Notes: a model not told the origin generated them from the sequence alone. Positions 1-8,844 are shown, numbered from the stretch's first letter. The stretch is DNA of 64,000 nucleotides from Chryseosolibacter indicum (GCF_018598585.1 NZ_JAHESD010000010.1:1-64000); one strand, 5' to 3'. Numbers and translations are program-made.

Positions 1-1
1 T

Positions 2-763
2 TCTAAAACACAAGGTGCTTGGGGTGAATTCATCTTAGAGAGTATTCTTCAGAAATCAGGACTCGAAAGAGATCGCGAATATTTTATACAAGAATCTTTT
101 ACAACTGCAGAAGGAAGATTCAGACCCGATGTAATTATCCGCCTTCCTGAAAATCGCCATGTAATTATAGACTCTAAAGTGAGTTTAACTGCTTACAACA
201 CTTTTGTAAATGCATCTTCCGATGAAGAAAAAGCAGTCGCACTCAAGGGGCACTTGGTTTCCATCAGGCAACACATGCGTAGCCTAGGCGATAAAAATTA
301 CCAGAAGAATATTTCCGCCGATAACGGACTTGATTTTATCATCATGTTTATTCCTATTGAGCCTGCATATATTCTTGCTATTCAAACCGAAAAGGGGTTG
401 TATGAAGAAGCACTTGAGAAACGTATTGTGTTTGTAAGCCCGACCCTACTTATACCCTCATTACAGCTCATCAAAAATGTTTGGAAACAGGAGTACCAGA
501 ACAGACATGTTATGGATATTGCCAACAAAGCTGGTGACTTGTACGATAAGTTTGTAGGCTTTACAGAAGACCTTATCAAACTCGGGCAGATGATGGATTC
601 ATCAAAGAAATATTATGAGGAGTCTATGAAGAAGCTCTCTATCGGAAGTGGTAACCTGGTAAGAAGAGTTGAAGAATTGAAGAAGCTTGGAGCTAAAGCC
701 AGCAAATCTATCGACTCAAAATTACTAAGTCGTTCTGAGGACCAGGCCGATTTATTTGGATAG
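2..763 (+). CDS. rmuC: RmuC-family DNA recombination protein, C-terminal part (5' end outside window)
   Basis: The frame is open from base 2, so the gene starts before the window; the GTG at 179 is internal. The visible part begins with the RmuC core signature: a G-A-WGE stretch, LExxLxxSGL, then GRxRPDVIIxLPExRxVIIDSKVSLxAY. The C-terminal half (about residues 150-250 of what is seen) is helical and ends in a charged coiled-coil-like tail. RmuC proteins carry a restriction-endonuclease-like fold and limit inversions between short inverted repeats in E. coli; the catalytic-site DSK motif is present here. It ends in a TAG and is followed by a convergent gene, so it is probably the last gene of its operon. 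Identification is strong; start and full length cannot be seen. Confidence 0.9.
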   Translation, partial: SKTQGAWGEFILESILQKSGLERDREYFIQESFTTAEGRFRPDVIIRLPENRHVIIDSKVSLTAYNTFVNASSDEEKAVALKGHLVSIRQHMRSLGDKNYQKNISADNGLDFIIMFIPIEPAYILAIQTEKGLYEEALEKRIVFVSPTLLIPSLQLIKNVWKQEYQNRHVMDIANKAGDLYDKFVGFTEDLIKLGQMMDSSKKYYEESMKKLSIGSGNLVRRVEELKKLGAKASKSIDSKLLSRSEDQADLFG

Positions 764-890
764 AATGTGATGAGTAGTTTTGCTCATCTGTCTAAGTTTC
801 CGTTACAGACGAGTAAAATTACTTTTACAACTCAAATCAAACTTAACTAAAGGGTGAACCAACTACATCGTTATCAGCATTCCTAAGACA

Positions 891-1994
891 TCAATAAATT
901 CGTCCCAGCGACTCTGCGATTAGTTTCTTTATTTCGAGGGGCTCAATTACGCCTTGTTTACTGTAAAGGATTTTACCATCAGGAGCAATGAACATAGTGT
1001 AAGGTAACGACCCTTCCCATTTCTTATCAAGTGATTCGATAAAAGCATATCGGTCTCCATTAAGGATGTAATTCTTAGAAGATGCCTGTTTCTTCGTAAG
1101 AAAATTCAATGCGTTTTGCTTTCGCTGAAGATCGTCCAGGCTAATAGTAATTAGTTCAAACTCGCGGTTTCTGTACATCCTGTTCATGTTCACAAACTCA
1201 GGAAACTCTGCAACACAGGGGCCACACCAGGTTGCCCATACATTAATCAACCTGTAGTTTACGGTTTTATTAGCAAGAATTGCTTTGAGTTGGTCGAGTG
1301 TTAATTCATCAATATTTACCTTTTCTTTCGCAAATTCATCTGTCGCGGCATTGGCAAAGTCGCGTTTGCTGGGCCACTTTATGGAGCATCCGAAAGTTTT
1401 TGTTTTTTCAACGGTCACAGGCTTGTTTGCTAACAGTGCATCAATGGCATTTCGTGTATCGTGCACCTTCGCTGTTCCCGGTTTTTCACCATCGTCAATA
1501 CGGCCCGTATAGCGGAGCTTACGATCTTTGTCAAATACAAAGGCATGAGGCGTAGCTTGGGGTCCGTATTTCATTGACACTTGTGAGTTTTCGCCATCAT
1601 ACAAGTATGGAAAATTAAAGGCCTTATCTTTAGCGCGAATCTTCATCTCTTCAAAGCCATCGCTTAAATCAGTATAACCCAGTTCATCAAGACGGATAGA
1701 CTGCGGATCGTTGGGCGAAATGGCAACAACAGCAACACCTCTGCTTTTATAGTCCGTTACAAGTTGCTTTATTCTTTCTTCATATGCCTGAGCGGTAGGA
1801 CAATGATTGCAAGTAAATATTACAACCAGCACCGAACTGCTAGAAAAATCGCTAAGTCTATGTGACTTTCCATCAACGCCCCGCAAATTAAAATCAGGAG
1901 CAGGAGAACCTATAGCAAGAGGCTGCGGATCTGCGGCAGAGGCTATGGTGGCAAGCTTAAAAACAAAGATTAACAGACTGAAAAGATATTTCAT
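891..1994 (-). CDS. Secreted protein with two thioredoxin-fold domains (redoxin plus TlpA-like)
   Basis: A 367-residue protein with an N-terminal signal peptide (about residues 1-21, ending SAA), so it should act in the periplasm. Domain 1 (about 25-190) is AhpC/TSA-redoxin-like, with GSPAPDFNLRGVDGK and a C62-N-H-C65 active site. Domain 2 (about 225-365) is TlpA/ResA-like, with WATWC257GPC260 followed by an EFPEF stretch and a cis-Pro region (SLPYTMFI). Proteins of this build are thiol-disulfide oxidoreductases; the two CxxC sites make a relay or peroxiredoxin-plus-reductase role plausible, but the substrate is unknown. The tandem arrangement is the odd point, since most TlpA-like proteins have one such domain. 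It is convergent with rmuC. Confidence 0.85.
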   Translation of the reverse strand: MKYLFSLLIFVFKLATIASAADPQPLAIGSPAPDFNLRGVDGKSHRLSDFSSSSVLVVIFTCNHCPTAQAYEERIKQLVTDYKSRGVAVVAISPNDPQSIRLDELGYTDLSDGFEEMKIRAKDKAFNFPYLYDGENSQVSMKYGPQATPHAFVFDKDRKLRYTGRIDDGEKPGTAKVHDTRNAIDALLANKPVTVEKTKTFGCSIKWPSKRDFANAATDEFAKEKVNIDELTLDQLKAILANKTVNYRLINVWATWCGPCVAEFPEFVNMNRMYRNREFELITISLDDLQRKQNALNFLTKKQASSKNYILNGDRYAFIESLDKKWEGSLPYTMFIAPDGKILYSKQGVIEPLEIKKLIAESLGRIY

Positions 1995-2392
1995 AAGCCA
2001 AGTTTTTTTAATGCGTAAGCCGAAAACTAGTTGAGTTTTTTGATCGTCAACAGTAATCGTTTGAAAATTTAATGATAATCTTTCAATAAACGTTGATCAT
2101 AGTAGCATCAGAGTATCAGTACTGATTGTGTGAAATTTGACTGTTGATTCAATGATTCTTCATAAAAAAGCCCTTTTTATGAAGGTTGACAGAAGGATCG
2201 CAGAAGAATGGCAGAAGCAATACTGATGCTACTCCGGAGGTACTCTGGTACCAGAAGGAGGCGTTAAACCAAGCCTTTCCTCCATTTCAAGCTAATTTAA
2301 AGTATTAGATACGGCACACCAGCATTAATTTTTAATTCTAAATTTGCGACCCTAAAGAATGGATTCAGCTGTTACATTGTTATTGTGGTTAT
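1995..2392. other. 398-bp intergenic region between divergent genes, with inverted repeats
   Basis: No convincing gene lies here. An 11-bp sequence AGTAGCATCAG at 2101-2111 recurs inverted as CTGATGCTACT at 2223-2233, and between them CATAAAAA/TTTTTATG at 2161-2181 can form a hairpin. The right part (about 2339-2346) carries the likely promoter of the GroES-like gene. The middle could be a decayed small repeat element; I cannot tell from one copy. Confidence 0.4.
2339..2346 (+). promoter_or_regulatory. Candidate Bacteroidota -7 promoter element for the GroES-like gene
   Basis: TAAATTTG matches the Bacteroidota primary-sigma -7 consensus TAnnTTTG and lies 47 bp upstream of the start at 2393. 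I see no clear TTTG at -33, so this is a partial match only. Confidence 0.4.
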
Positions 2393-2767
2393 ATGAAAAT
2401 AACGTCAGATAATAAGCTTAAGAAGTTAATTGTTGTCGGAGACAGGGTTTTAATTAAGCCAACAAAACAATCCGACAAGACCGAAAGTGGGCTTTATCTT
2501 CCGCCTGGTGTACAGGAAAAAGAGAAAATTCAGAGCGGCTTTGTTATAAAAGTAGGGCCTGGATACCCTCTGCCTCTTCCCGCCGATGAAGATGACATCT
2601 GGAAAGGTAAGGAAGAACAAGTAAAGTATTTACCGCTTCAGGCACAGGAAGGAGATTTGGCAATTTTTTTACAAAAGGGAGCAATTGAAGTAGTTTATGA
2701 AGGAGAAAAATACTACATCGTTCCACAGGCATCAATTTTAATGCTTGAAAGAGAAGAGGACTTATAG
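2393..2767 (+). CDS. GroES/Cpn10-family co-chaperonin-like protein, no adjacent groEL
   Basis: A 124-residue protein with the Cpn10 fold signature: VVGDRVLIKPTKQSDKTESGLYLPPGVQEKEKIQSGFVIKVGPGY in the N-terminal half (residues 14-58), and a C-terminal barrel closure (DLAIFLQKGAIEVVYEGEKYYIVPQASILML). Canonical GroES is about 95 residues; this one has an insert of about 20-25 residues after the mobile-loop half (PLPADEDDIWKGKEEQVKYLPL) and a longer tail. There is no groEL beside it; instead a small unknown gene follows one base after its stop. It may be a specialised paralogue that modifies a chaperonin encoded elsewhere. Family call is firm, function as a bona fide GroEL partner is inference. 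Confidence 0.85.
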   Translation: MKITSDNKLKKLIVVGDRVLIKPTKQSDKTESGLYLPPGVQEKEKIQSGFVIKVGPGYPLPLPADEDDIWKGKEEQVKYLPLQAQEGDLAIFLQKGAIEVVYEGEKYYIVPQASILMLEREEDL

Positions 2768-2768
2768 A

Positions 2769-3005
2769 ATGGCAGGACTTTCGTTTGATGTATTAAGAAC
2801 GGGCAAAAAATATCGGCTTATTAATTATGGTGAGACTCATGATTTTATTGTCGAAAATATACTTGCAGATGGTGATTTTAAGGTTAAAGATCTTTTAACC
2901 CTTGAGCGATATAAGTTAAAAGAGCTTATATCATACGGAAAGGGATCGGATTTTCTTTTGGAAGAAATTTCAGAGAATGGTGAGGAGAGTAACGAAAGAG
3001 GATAA
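2769..3005 (+). CDS. Hypothetical small protein downstream of the GroES-like gene
   Basis: A 78-residue acidic protein, read from the ATG at 2769, one base after the preceding stop; a longer reading from TTG at 2745 would overlap the GroES-like gene and is less likely. The sequence is mixed strand and helix (MAGLSFDVLRTGKKYRLI near the start, EEISENGEESNERG at the end) with no signal peptide or known motif that I recognise. Tight spacing suggests translational coupling with the GroES-like gene. Function unknown. Confidence 0.65.
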   Translation: MAGLSFDVLRTGKKYRLINYGETHDFIVENILADGDFKVKDLLTLERYKLKELISYGKGSDFLLEEISENGEESNERG

Positions 3006-3030
3006 TCAAGTAGACTATCCTCTTTCGTTA
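2990..3030. terminator. Bidirectional intrinsic terminator between convergent genes
   Basis: A perfect 15-bp inverted repeat (TAACGAAAGAGGATA at 2990-3004 and its complement at 3016-3030) separated by 11 bases. The left arm overlaps the end of the 2769-3005 gene. It sits between convergent genes, so it probably ends both transcripts. The flanking T tracts are weak. Confidence 0.75.
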
Positions 3031-3051
3031 TTTATCTCTCTTTAGTAAAAT

Positions 3052-4245
3052 TTAGTTGGCTAATGCCTGATGAACAGGTTCGCTCTCTTTTTTCTTCAGC
3101 GGTTTCATTCCGAAAAAAATCCTCATCAGTGTAAACGGCCTTATAAGAGCAAAATAGATAAGAAGGCAACTTAGTAAAGTAAGTAAACTTACCGTCCAGA
3201 ACTTTATACCTATACTCCAGGGCAATTGACACACATAGTATCCTATGACAATAATTAGTGTTTGATGCAAAATGTAGAATGGATATAAGCCTTCATTAAA
3301 ATGTTTTAACCAGGGATGTGGCTTGTTTAAGTAGTGCTGACCAAAGGCAATTACAGTAATTACACAAAACCAGCTTACAAAGATTGCTGTAACATCAAAA
3401 ATAGTTTCTACTGTGTTATTATCCCACGGAAGTGTTATTATTTCCCTGAAATGAAAGTACGTAATGTAAAAAGGAATAAGACTCAAAATAGTTGCTACTA
3501 ACAGATAATTCCGGTGCCTGCCAATTGCTTCCCAAAGCAAGCTATTTGAATAGCACAACATGCCGAAGAGAAAGAAACAGAAGTAGAAGGTGAAGAATCC
3601 CCAATCATCAAGCAAGGCGTGAGTCTCTTCAGGAAAGTAAGGCCTTAGGATTATCTGTGTGATCAGGATAAAGATAGCCGGCACAAATAAAATAGCTACA
3701 GGATTTGATAGCGCCTTACTTATAATCCCGCGAAAGCGGAATGATTTTTCTGAACGAAGAAAAATTAAAAACGGAATGGATATTAAAGAGTATACGAAGA
3801 GGTAAGCCACAAACCACAAGTGATGCCAGCTGAAACTACCTTGAGGATAAGGAATAAATCTAAATATAGTGGGATAGAAATCTGTGTAGTTCTTATACTC
3901 GCTAATATGTTCGAAGTAGATTTGTGGGGGTACAATCACAAAAATTCCAAAAGCTAAAGGAATGAAGAGCCGCGTAAACCGCTCTTTAACAAATTGGGCT
4001 GTGATTCGCTTACCTAAAGCCATATAAGTACCTGCCCCGGAAATAAAGAGCAGCAGCGGCATGCGCCAGAAATGAAGCCAGATCATCCAGTAAGTAAAAC
4101 TATTACTGGTTTCACTATTCTTAATATGCCAGTTCCAAGGGTTGAAGAGCATACCTGTGTGAAAAAATAAGAGAATAACAATTGCAATAAATCGTAACCA
4201 GGCGAGGTCGTACCTTCTTTCAATTGAATTACCTATTGGTGCCAT
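3052..4245 (-). CDS. Membrane-bound acyltransferase family 3 protein
   Basis: A 397-residue polytopic membrane protein with about ten hydrophobic segments. The N-terminus has the acyltransferase-3 signature (RYDLAWLRFIAIVILLFFHTG, with the conserved arginine and histidine, then a WRMPLLLFISG segment). Family members move acetyl, succinyl or other acyl groups onto periplasmic glycans or antibiotics. The arrangement resembles the MdoC/OafA group, but the acceptor cannot be told from sequence. It is transcribed alone and is convergent with the GroES operon. Confidence 0.85.
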   Translation of the reverse strand: MAPIGNSIERRYDLAWLRFIAIVILLFFHTGMLFNPWNWHIKNSETSNSFTYWMIWLHFWRMPLLLFISGAGTYMALGKRITAQFVKERFTRLFIPLAFGIFVIVPPQIYFEHISEYKNYTDFYPTIFRFIPYPQGSFSWHHLWFVAYLFVYSLISIPFLIFLRSEKSFRFRGIISKALSNPVAILFVPAIFILITQIILRPYFPEETHALLDDWGFFTFYFCFFLFGMLCYSNSLLWEAIGRHRNYLLVATILSLIPFYITYFHFREIITLPWDNNTVETIFDVTAIFVSWFCVITVIAFGQHYLNKPHPWLKHFNEGLYPFYILHQTLIIVIGYYVCQLPWSIGIKFWTVSLLTLLSCLLIYFALIRPFTLMRIFFGMKPLKKKESEPVHQALAN

Positions 4246-4448
4246 AACTTAATTTTTCAGGCTAAAGTCGGCTTAAAGATTTGGAACAAAGATTGATTTG
4301 ATAAGGTCGTCGGACGTTTTTATAAAGTCGAACGCTGAAATTACTACGGAAAACACGTTTTCCGCCTACGATACTTTTATACCGCCTAACTTAATTGACG
4401 AGAAACTTTACTGGTTTTTTATCATCTTGACGTTACATTTTAAAATGT

Positions 4449-5912
4449 ATGAAAAACATAGCCCTATTTCTATCAATTTTATTTGCACACGCAGTTTTTG
4501 CCCAAACTGCTGATGAGCCCAAAGATTTTTTAACGAAAGAATTCCATAAGGAAAGAAGACAAAAACTCCGGGAGAAACTTCCGCCAAACTCAGTTGCCGT
4601 TTTCTTTGCAAATGCCGTGCGTAACCGCTCTAACGATGTTGATTACGTGTATCATCAGGACCCAAACTTTTTTTATTTCACAGGATATAAAGAACCTAAT
4701 TCCGTTCTGCTGATTTTCAAAGACAAGCAAACAGCTAACAATGGAAAACAGTATGATGAAATCATCTTCGTTCAGCCACGGAATGAGAGAGCCGAGATGT
4801 GGACTGGAAGAAGACTTGGCGACAGCGGTGTAAAAGCAAGGTTGGGTCTTGAAAATGCTTTTAACAATAAGGAGTTCAAAAAGTACAATGTTGATTTCAG
4901 CAAGTTTGATCAGATATTGTTTATTGATTTTGAAAACGACGTTAGAAATGAGCCCTATGATTCGGCCGACCTTTACGATTTAATTGACCAGTTTAAAGCC
5001 AAAGTAAATTACCCATCAACAAAAAGCGGACTTGCTCTAAACCGCGAGCCGCAGAAGAATAACCTTAATACAACAGGTCTTGTTGATATTATGGGAAGTC
5101 TCAGAAGTATTAAAGCAAAAGAAGAACTTGACCTGATAAAGAAGGCAGTGAAAATCTCATGTGCCGGACAAGTTGAAGTAATGAAGGCAATGAAACCTGG
5201 AATGTCTGAGAGAGAGATTCAGGGTATACACGAATATGTATTTAAAAAATATCAGGCGGAAGATTTAGGTTATCCATCAATAGTTGGAGCAGGTCATAAC
5301 GGATGCATTCTTCATTACATCGATAATTACAAACCTAATATTACTACAAAAGAACTAATCCTGATGGACCTTGGAGCAGAGTATCGCGGATACACTGCTG
5401 ACATTACGCGAACCATACCGGTATCAGGTAAATTTTCTCCGGAACAAAAGCAGATCTATGAGCTTGTGTTAAAAGCACAGGAAGAAGCAATGAAAACATG
5501 TAAGCCAGGTACTTCCTTTGCCGAACTTACTGCGATAACAAGAACGGTAATTAATAAAGGCCTGAAAGATTTAGGTATTATTAAAAGTGAAACAGAACAA
5601 CATACTTATTATCCGCATGGCTGTTGCCACCACATCGGCTTAGACGTTCATGATTGGGGGCCATATGATAAACTTCAGGAGAACATGGTTATCACTATAG
5701 AACCAGGTATCTATATTCCTGAAAATGCACCATGTGATAAAAAGTGGTGGAGCATAGCTGTAAGAATAGAAGACGATTTTCTGATTACAAAAGACGGAAA
5801 TGAGCACATATCAGCATCAGCCCCGAGAAAAGTAGAAGAGATAGAAGCTACTATGAAATTGCCGAGCCCGCTGGATGATTTTATACTTCCAGATTTGGAG
5901 AAAGGAAAATAG
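4449..5912 (+). CDS. Exported Xaa-Pro aminopeptidase (aminopeptidase P, M24B)
   Basis: A 487-residue protein with a signal peptide (residues 1-19), an N-terminal aminopeptidase P domain (about 25-200, YFTGY, VQPRNERAEMWTG) and a C-terminal creatinase-fold domain. The dinuclear metal ligands are visible: D307 in MDLGAEYRGYTAD, D318, H394 in CCHHIGLDVHD, E418 in TIEPGIY and E441 in RIEDD. It should remove N-terminal residues that precede proline, probably in the periplasm during peptide scavenging. Its length matches exported Bacteroidota homologues. It is followed by a strong terminator and is probably monocistronic. Confidence 0.93.
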   Translation: MKNIALFLSILFAHAVFAQTADEPKDFLTKEFHKERRQKLREKLPPNSVAVFFANAVRNRSNDVDYVYHQDPNFFYFTGYKEPNSVLLIFKDKQTANNGKQYDEIIFVQPRNERAEMWTGRRLGDSGVKARLGLENAFNNKEFKKYNVDFSKFDQILFIDFENDVRNEPYDSADLYDLIDQFKAKVNYPSTKSGLALNREPQKNNLNTTGLVDIMGSLRSIKAKEELDLIKKAVKISCAGQVEVMKAMKPGMSEREIQGIHEYVFKKYQAEDLGYPSIVGAGHNGCILHYIDNYKPNITTKELILMDLGAEYRGYTADITRTIPVSGKFSPEQKQIYELVLKAQEEAMKTCKPGTSFAELTAITRTVINKGLKDLGIIKSETEQHTYYPHGCCHHIGLDVHDWGPYDKLQENMVITIEPGIYIPENAPCDKKWWSIAVRIEDDFLITKDGNEHISASAPRKVEEIEATMKLPSPLDDFILPDLEKGK

Positions 5913-5922
5913 AGATATCAAA

Positions 5923-5953
5923 AAAACACCTCGCACATGCGAGGTGTTTTAAT
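5923..5953 (+). terminator. Intrinsic terminator after the aminopeptidase gene
   Basis: Stem AAAACACCTCGCA (5923-5935) pairs with TGCGAGGTGTTTT (5938-5950), followed by AATTTT. It begins 11 bases after the stop codon. Confidence 0.85.
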
Positions 5954-6025
5954 TTTCAATTAACATTACACGCCCTTTTCAGCCATTCATAAAATGGCTA
6001 CCTTTAAACACCCACAAATCTGCAT

Positions 6026-6463
6026 ATGAATTTTTCCGACATTCTTAATCTTTTCAAGCAAGGAAAAGCCTCTGCAAGAAGCCATATGAAAAATCTTATT
6101 GAAATGGCAGCAATAGATGGTGTTTTGGATTTGAAGGAGCACGACTTGCTATTGAAAATTGCTAAACGCAATAACATTTCAGAGGCCCAGCTTAGAGAAA
6201 TACACGGCAATCCTACAAAGGTAAGTTTTAAACTTCCTGAAGACAGGCGGGAACGGTTCCATCAATTTTATGACCTTGTACACATGATGTCAATCGACAA
6301 ATCAGTGCACAGTGAGGAGATGAACTTATGTAATCTTTTTGCTATAAAGTTTGGTTATGCCAGAGAGAAATCAGCAGAATTAATAACAAGCATACAGGGG
6401 AATATTTATAACAACCAATCTCATGAAGAAACATACAAGAGGTTGGAATGGATGTTAGATTAA
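6026..6463 (+). CDS. TerB-like (tellurite resistance/DUF-type) helical cytoplasmic protein
   Basis: A 145-residue all-helical protein. The arrangement of two acidic helical hairpins (MAAIDGVLDLKEHDLLLKIAKRNNIS at about 27-52 and MSIDKSVHSEEMNLCNLFAIKFG at about 90-112) is the TerB pattern, in which D and E residues can bind divalent metal. TerB-type proteins occur in stress and membrane-associated complexes, but single stand-alone copies like this have no assigned function. No TerC/D neighbours are present. Confidence 0.6.
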   Translation: MNFSDILNLFKQGKASARSHMKNLIEMAAIDGVLDLKEHDLLLKIAKRNNISEAQLREIHGNPTKVSFKLPEDRRERFHQFYDLVHMMSIDKSVHSEEMNLCNLFAIKFGYAREKSAELITSIQGNIYNNQSHEETYKRLEWMLD

Positions 6464-6645
6464 AAAGTGATTAAATATATTTACATAATTACTCGCCGGT
6501 CACGTGTGCATAGTTTTTCGTCATTACATTTTTGCCTTTCATCTATTTTCTCCTATCAAATGAATTACTCTTTCCGTTTAATCGTTATTTAATTGTTAAA
6601 GGTTGGCAAGTGTAGATTTTAAAAGGTATTGTTACGGATTGTTTT

Positions 6646-7122
6646 ATGCGTAGAAAGAGTAAGGAAAGGGATACGGGCAGAGCTCAGAAGCTAGAGTTTA
6701 TTGGAAACTATGAACATGACTCTGTTGTAATTGGGAATCATGGTAATTCCTCAGTAGAAATTGATGGAGTTTTCAATATCTCCGGAATAATCTACTCCCC
6801 TAAGTATACAGTCACAATGACTATATCCGGTAAAGGTACTGCTACATTCAGAGGTGTGTGTGCGAAAATTATTATCAATAATATAAGCGATGATTGCACA
6901 CTTGACTTACGTGATTTGAGCTGCAAGGAAATAGCGGTTTATGCTGCTAAAGGAAAAGCTAAAATTATTACCGGAAAAGTACGTGCTGTTGTTGAAGCAA
7001 GTCTAAAGGACGACGCCATTCTATATACAACTGAAAATCCTTTGATCTTTAACGCATTGATGGCTGGAAACGCTAAGATCACATCTTATGATGAACCTGT
7101 TGAAAAAAAGATGTCTGTGTAA
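6646..7122 (+). CDS. Hypothetical beta-rich protein
   Basis: A 158-residue protein without signal peptide. After a basic N-terminus (MRRKSKERDTGR) it consists of short beta strands in a regular rhythm (VIGNHGNSSVEIDGVFNISGII, MTISGKGTATFRGVCAKIII), suggesting a right-handed beta-helix like bactofilins or DUF2807 proteins, though I do not recognise a specific family. It stands alone between a 180-bp AT-rich leader and a convergent hydrolase. Function unknown. Confidence 0.6.
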   Translation: MRRKSKERDTGRAQKLEFIGNYEHDSVVIGNHGNSSVEIDGVFNISGIIYSPKYTVTMTISGKGTATFRGVCAKIIINNISDDCTLDLRDLSCKEIAVYAAKGKAKIITGKVRAVVEASLKDDAILYTTENPLIFNALMAGNAKITSYDEPVEKKMSV

Positions 7123-7151
7123 TATGTACACAAACACCTTTTAAATTAAAA

Positions 7152-8180
7152 TCATCTGCTTGTTAATTGTACTGAAGTTTTTGACAGATCCGCCAACTTA
7201 CCTGTTGTTCCTTCCTGTGGCTTTTCTTTTTTCTTTGTCTGTTGAAATATCAAAACAGCGATAGAAGCTATTGCAAGTGTAACCCCAATAACTTTAACTA
7301 CTGCTGATAGTTTATCAGTATTTGATGGAGGTAGAAATACCACCCCTTGCTCATTTGTGACGGCAGGTTCATTTACATATCTACCTTCTGCTGGTATTGC
7401 AAGATCATCAAAATGAGTTGAAAGTTTTGATAACTCAGTCTTCAATTCTTCCCCAGACATGGGTTTACCATGCCCTGTTGCTGCAATTTCTGGTTTTAAT
7501 GCTTCCAGCTTTATTACAGATTGTTTTGCAGAGGCCCAGTTACAAGTAAGATACTTCGGCGGCCCTGACAGGTTTTTAGTACCTGAAAGCGCCTCGATAG
7601 CAGATTCAGCCTTGGTTGTAACGAATGCATCTCCGGCAATCAACACTTTATCACTTTCTCTGAATAAGCTGATATGACCAGGAGAATGACCAGGTGTATG
7701 CACATACCGCCATTCTGTTAAACCAGGTACGGTGCCATTGTCAGGAAGCTTATGAAGATGTTCAGCAATATTTACAGGACCTGTTGGATACGCCCACGAC
7801 ATCAGAGACATCATACCTCCTCCAACGGATGGGTCTGCTGGCGGATAAGAAGACTTTCCATTCAAATATGGAAACTCGAGGTAATGTGCGTATACAGGAA
7901 CATTCCATTCTTTTATTAAAGGAGCAACTGCTCCAATATGATCGAAATGTCCGTGTGTTAAAATAATTGCAACAGGCTTTGTGCCTTCACCAAAGAGCTC
8001 TTTAGCCATTGCCTTTATTTTTGGTGCAGACCATTTTAAACCCGCGTCTACCAATGCCCAATTACCAGTGGCCTGATCCTGTATGAAATAAAGGTTAACA
8101 AAAATCTCTTTCCGTCCCCAAACACCAGGGGCTACAGTAAACAGCTGTGAGGTATAATTTTCAAGTGTTTCTACATTCAT
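7152..8180 (-). CDS. Metallo-beta-lactamase-fold hydrolase with C-terminal membrane anchor
   Basis: A 342-residue protein with the MBL zinc motif T-H76-G-H78-F-D80-H81, then H165 (HTPGHSPGH), D184 (AGDAF) and a late ATGHGKP motif supplying the remaining ligands. The core spans about residues 12-245. A hydrophobic helix at about 292-312 followed by KKKEKPQ suggests a C-terminal membrane anchor, which is unusual for this group. Related enzymes hydrolyse thioesters or lactones; the substrate is unknown here. Convergent with the preceding gene. Confidence 0.88.
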   Translation of the reverse strand: MNVETLENYTSQLFTVAPGVWGRKEIFVNLYFIQDQATGNWALVDAGLKWSAPKIKAMAKELFGEGTKPVAIILTHGHFDHIGAVAPLIKEWNVPVYAHYLEFPYLNGKSSYPPADPSVGGGMMSLMSWAYPTGPVNIAEHLHKLPDNGTVPGLTEWRYVHTPGHSPGHISLFRESDKVLIAGDAFVTTKAESAIEALSGTKNLSGPPKYLTCNWASAKQSVIKLEALKPEIAATGHGKPMSGEELKTELSKLSTHFDDLAIPAEGRYVNEPAVTNEQGVVFLPPSNTDKLSAVVKVIGVTLAIASIAVLIFQQTKKKEKPQEGTTGKLADLSKTSVQLTSR

Positions 8181-8310
8181 ATTTATAAGGTGTTTTTAGT
8201 TTGAGGCGATGAATAATAAAAACGTGCCGTTAACTAAATTTAATATGGCCGCAAGAAAGTATCGTTTATTATCGCTTACTTTTTAACTTACTGTATTAAA
8301 CCTTTAGAAT

Positions 8311-8730
8311 ATGTTTTTACAAGAAAAAGTTAGTTCGCAGGAGGCAATTAAAATGCTCGGTCATTCAATAGTAGAAGCAGGTAAAATTAACAAGCACATT
8401 GCTATTGCAGTTGCCGGACCTGAAGGAGAGTTAATTGCATTTCTACGAATGGATGGAGCAAGTCCTGCTGCTGCTGTTATAGCGCAGAACAAAGCATACA
8501 CCGCAGCGAGAGATCGTAAATCAACAAAGCAGATGGGTGAATTCATGAATCAGAATAGCAGGCCACCTGCGTTCTGGGGCGACCCTGGCATTACAGGCTT
8601 TGGTGGTGGCGTGCCAATTATACAGGATGGAAAAGTAATAGGAGGTATTGGCATCAGTGGCTTATCTGAAGAAGAAGACGAGAGAATAGCGTATGCTGCC
8701 ATTGCATCAGTGTATGGCAACAAGGTATAA
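8311..8730 (+). CDS. GlcG/HbpS-family (DUF336) heme- or cofactor-binding protein
   Basis: A 139-residue cytoplasmic protein with the family pattern: a helical N-terminus, IAIAVAGPEGELIAFLRMDGA, IAQNKAYTAA, and the glycine-rich end GFGGGVPIIQDGKVIGGIGISGLSEEEDERIA. The domain covers the whole protein. Members include HbpS, which binds heme, and GlcG of glycolate operons; neither role can be confirmed since no such partner is nearby. It is the last host gene before the left end of the prophage, which lies about 90 bp downstream of its stop. Confidence 0.88.
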   Translation: MFLQEKVSSQEAIKMLGHSIVEAGKINKHIAIAVAGPEGELIAFLRMDGASPAAAVIAQNKAYTAARDRKSTKQMGEFMNQNSRPPAFWGDPGITGFGGGVPIIQDGKVIGGIGISGLSEEEDERIAYAAIASVYGNKV

Positions 8731-8824
8731 TTAATCCTATATTGTGATCAGCTGTCTACAGAAGCGTGATTGTGCTGTTACTCGGAAACAATATTGAAAA
8801 CTTTCAATCTGCAAATATAAGGGG

Positions 8825-8844
8825 GTTAAAACTAAACGTACATA
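8825..8844 (+). repeat. Left-end outer transposase-binding site (terminal inverted repeat)
   Basis: GTTAAAACTAAACGTACATA matches the complement of 45700-45720 (GTTAAAACTATCCGGTACATA) with two substitutions and one extra base. The position just outside the repressor gene fits an attL L1-type site. Confidence 0.7.

Noticed and set aside
179-763. RmuC gene starting at GTG 179
   Set aside because: The frame is open to base 2 and the upstream residues carry the RmuC signature, so this is an internal codon.
1285-1555. Plus-strand frames opposite the thioredoxin-like gene
   Set aside because: Shadow frames; the minus-strand protein has clear domains through this stretch.
8806-8824. TG...CA termini, as in Mu, 15 bases outside the left repeat
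   Set aside because: A TG is found outside both repeats, but the flanking five bases (CAATC and ACCTG) do not match, whereas AAATA matches at the nearer position.
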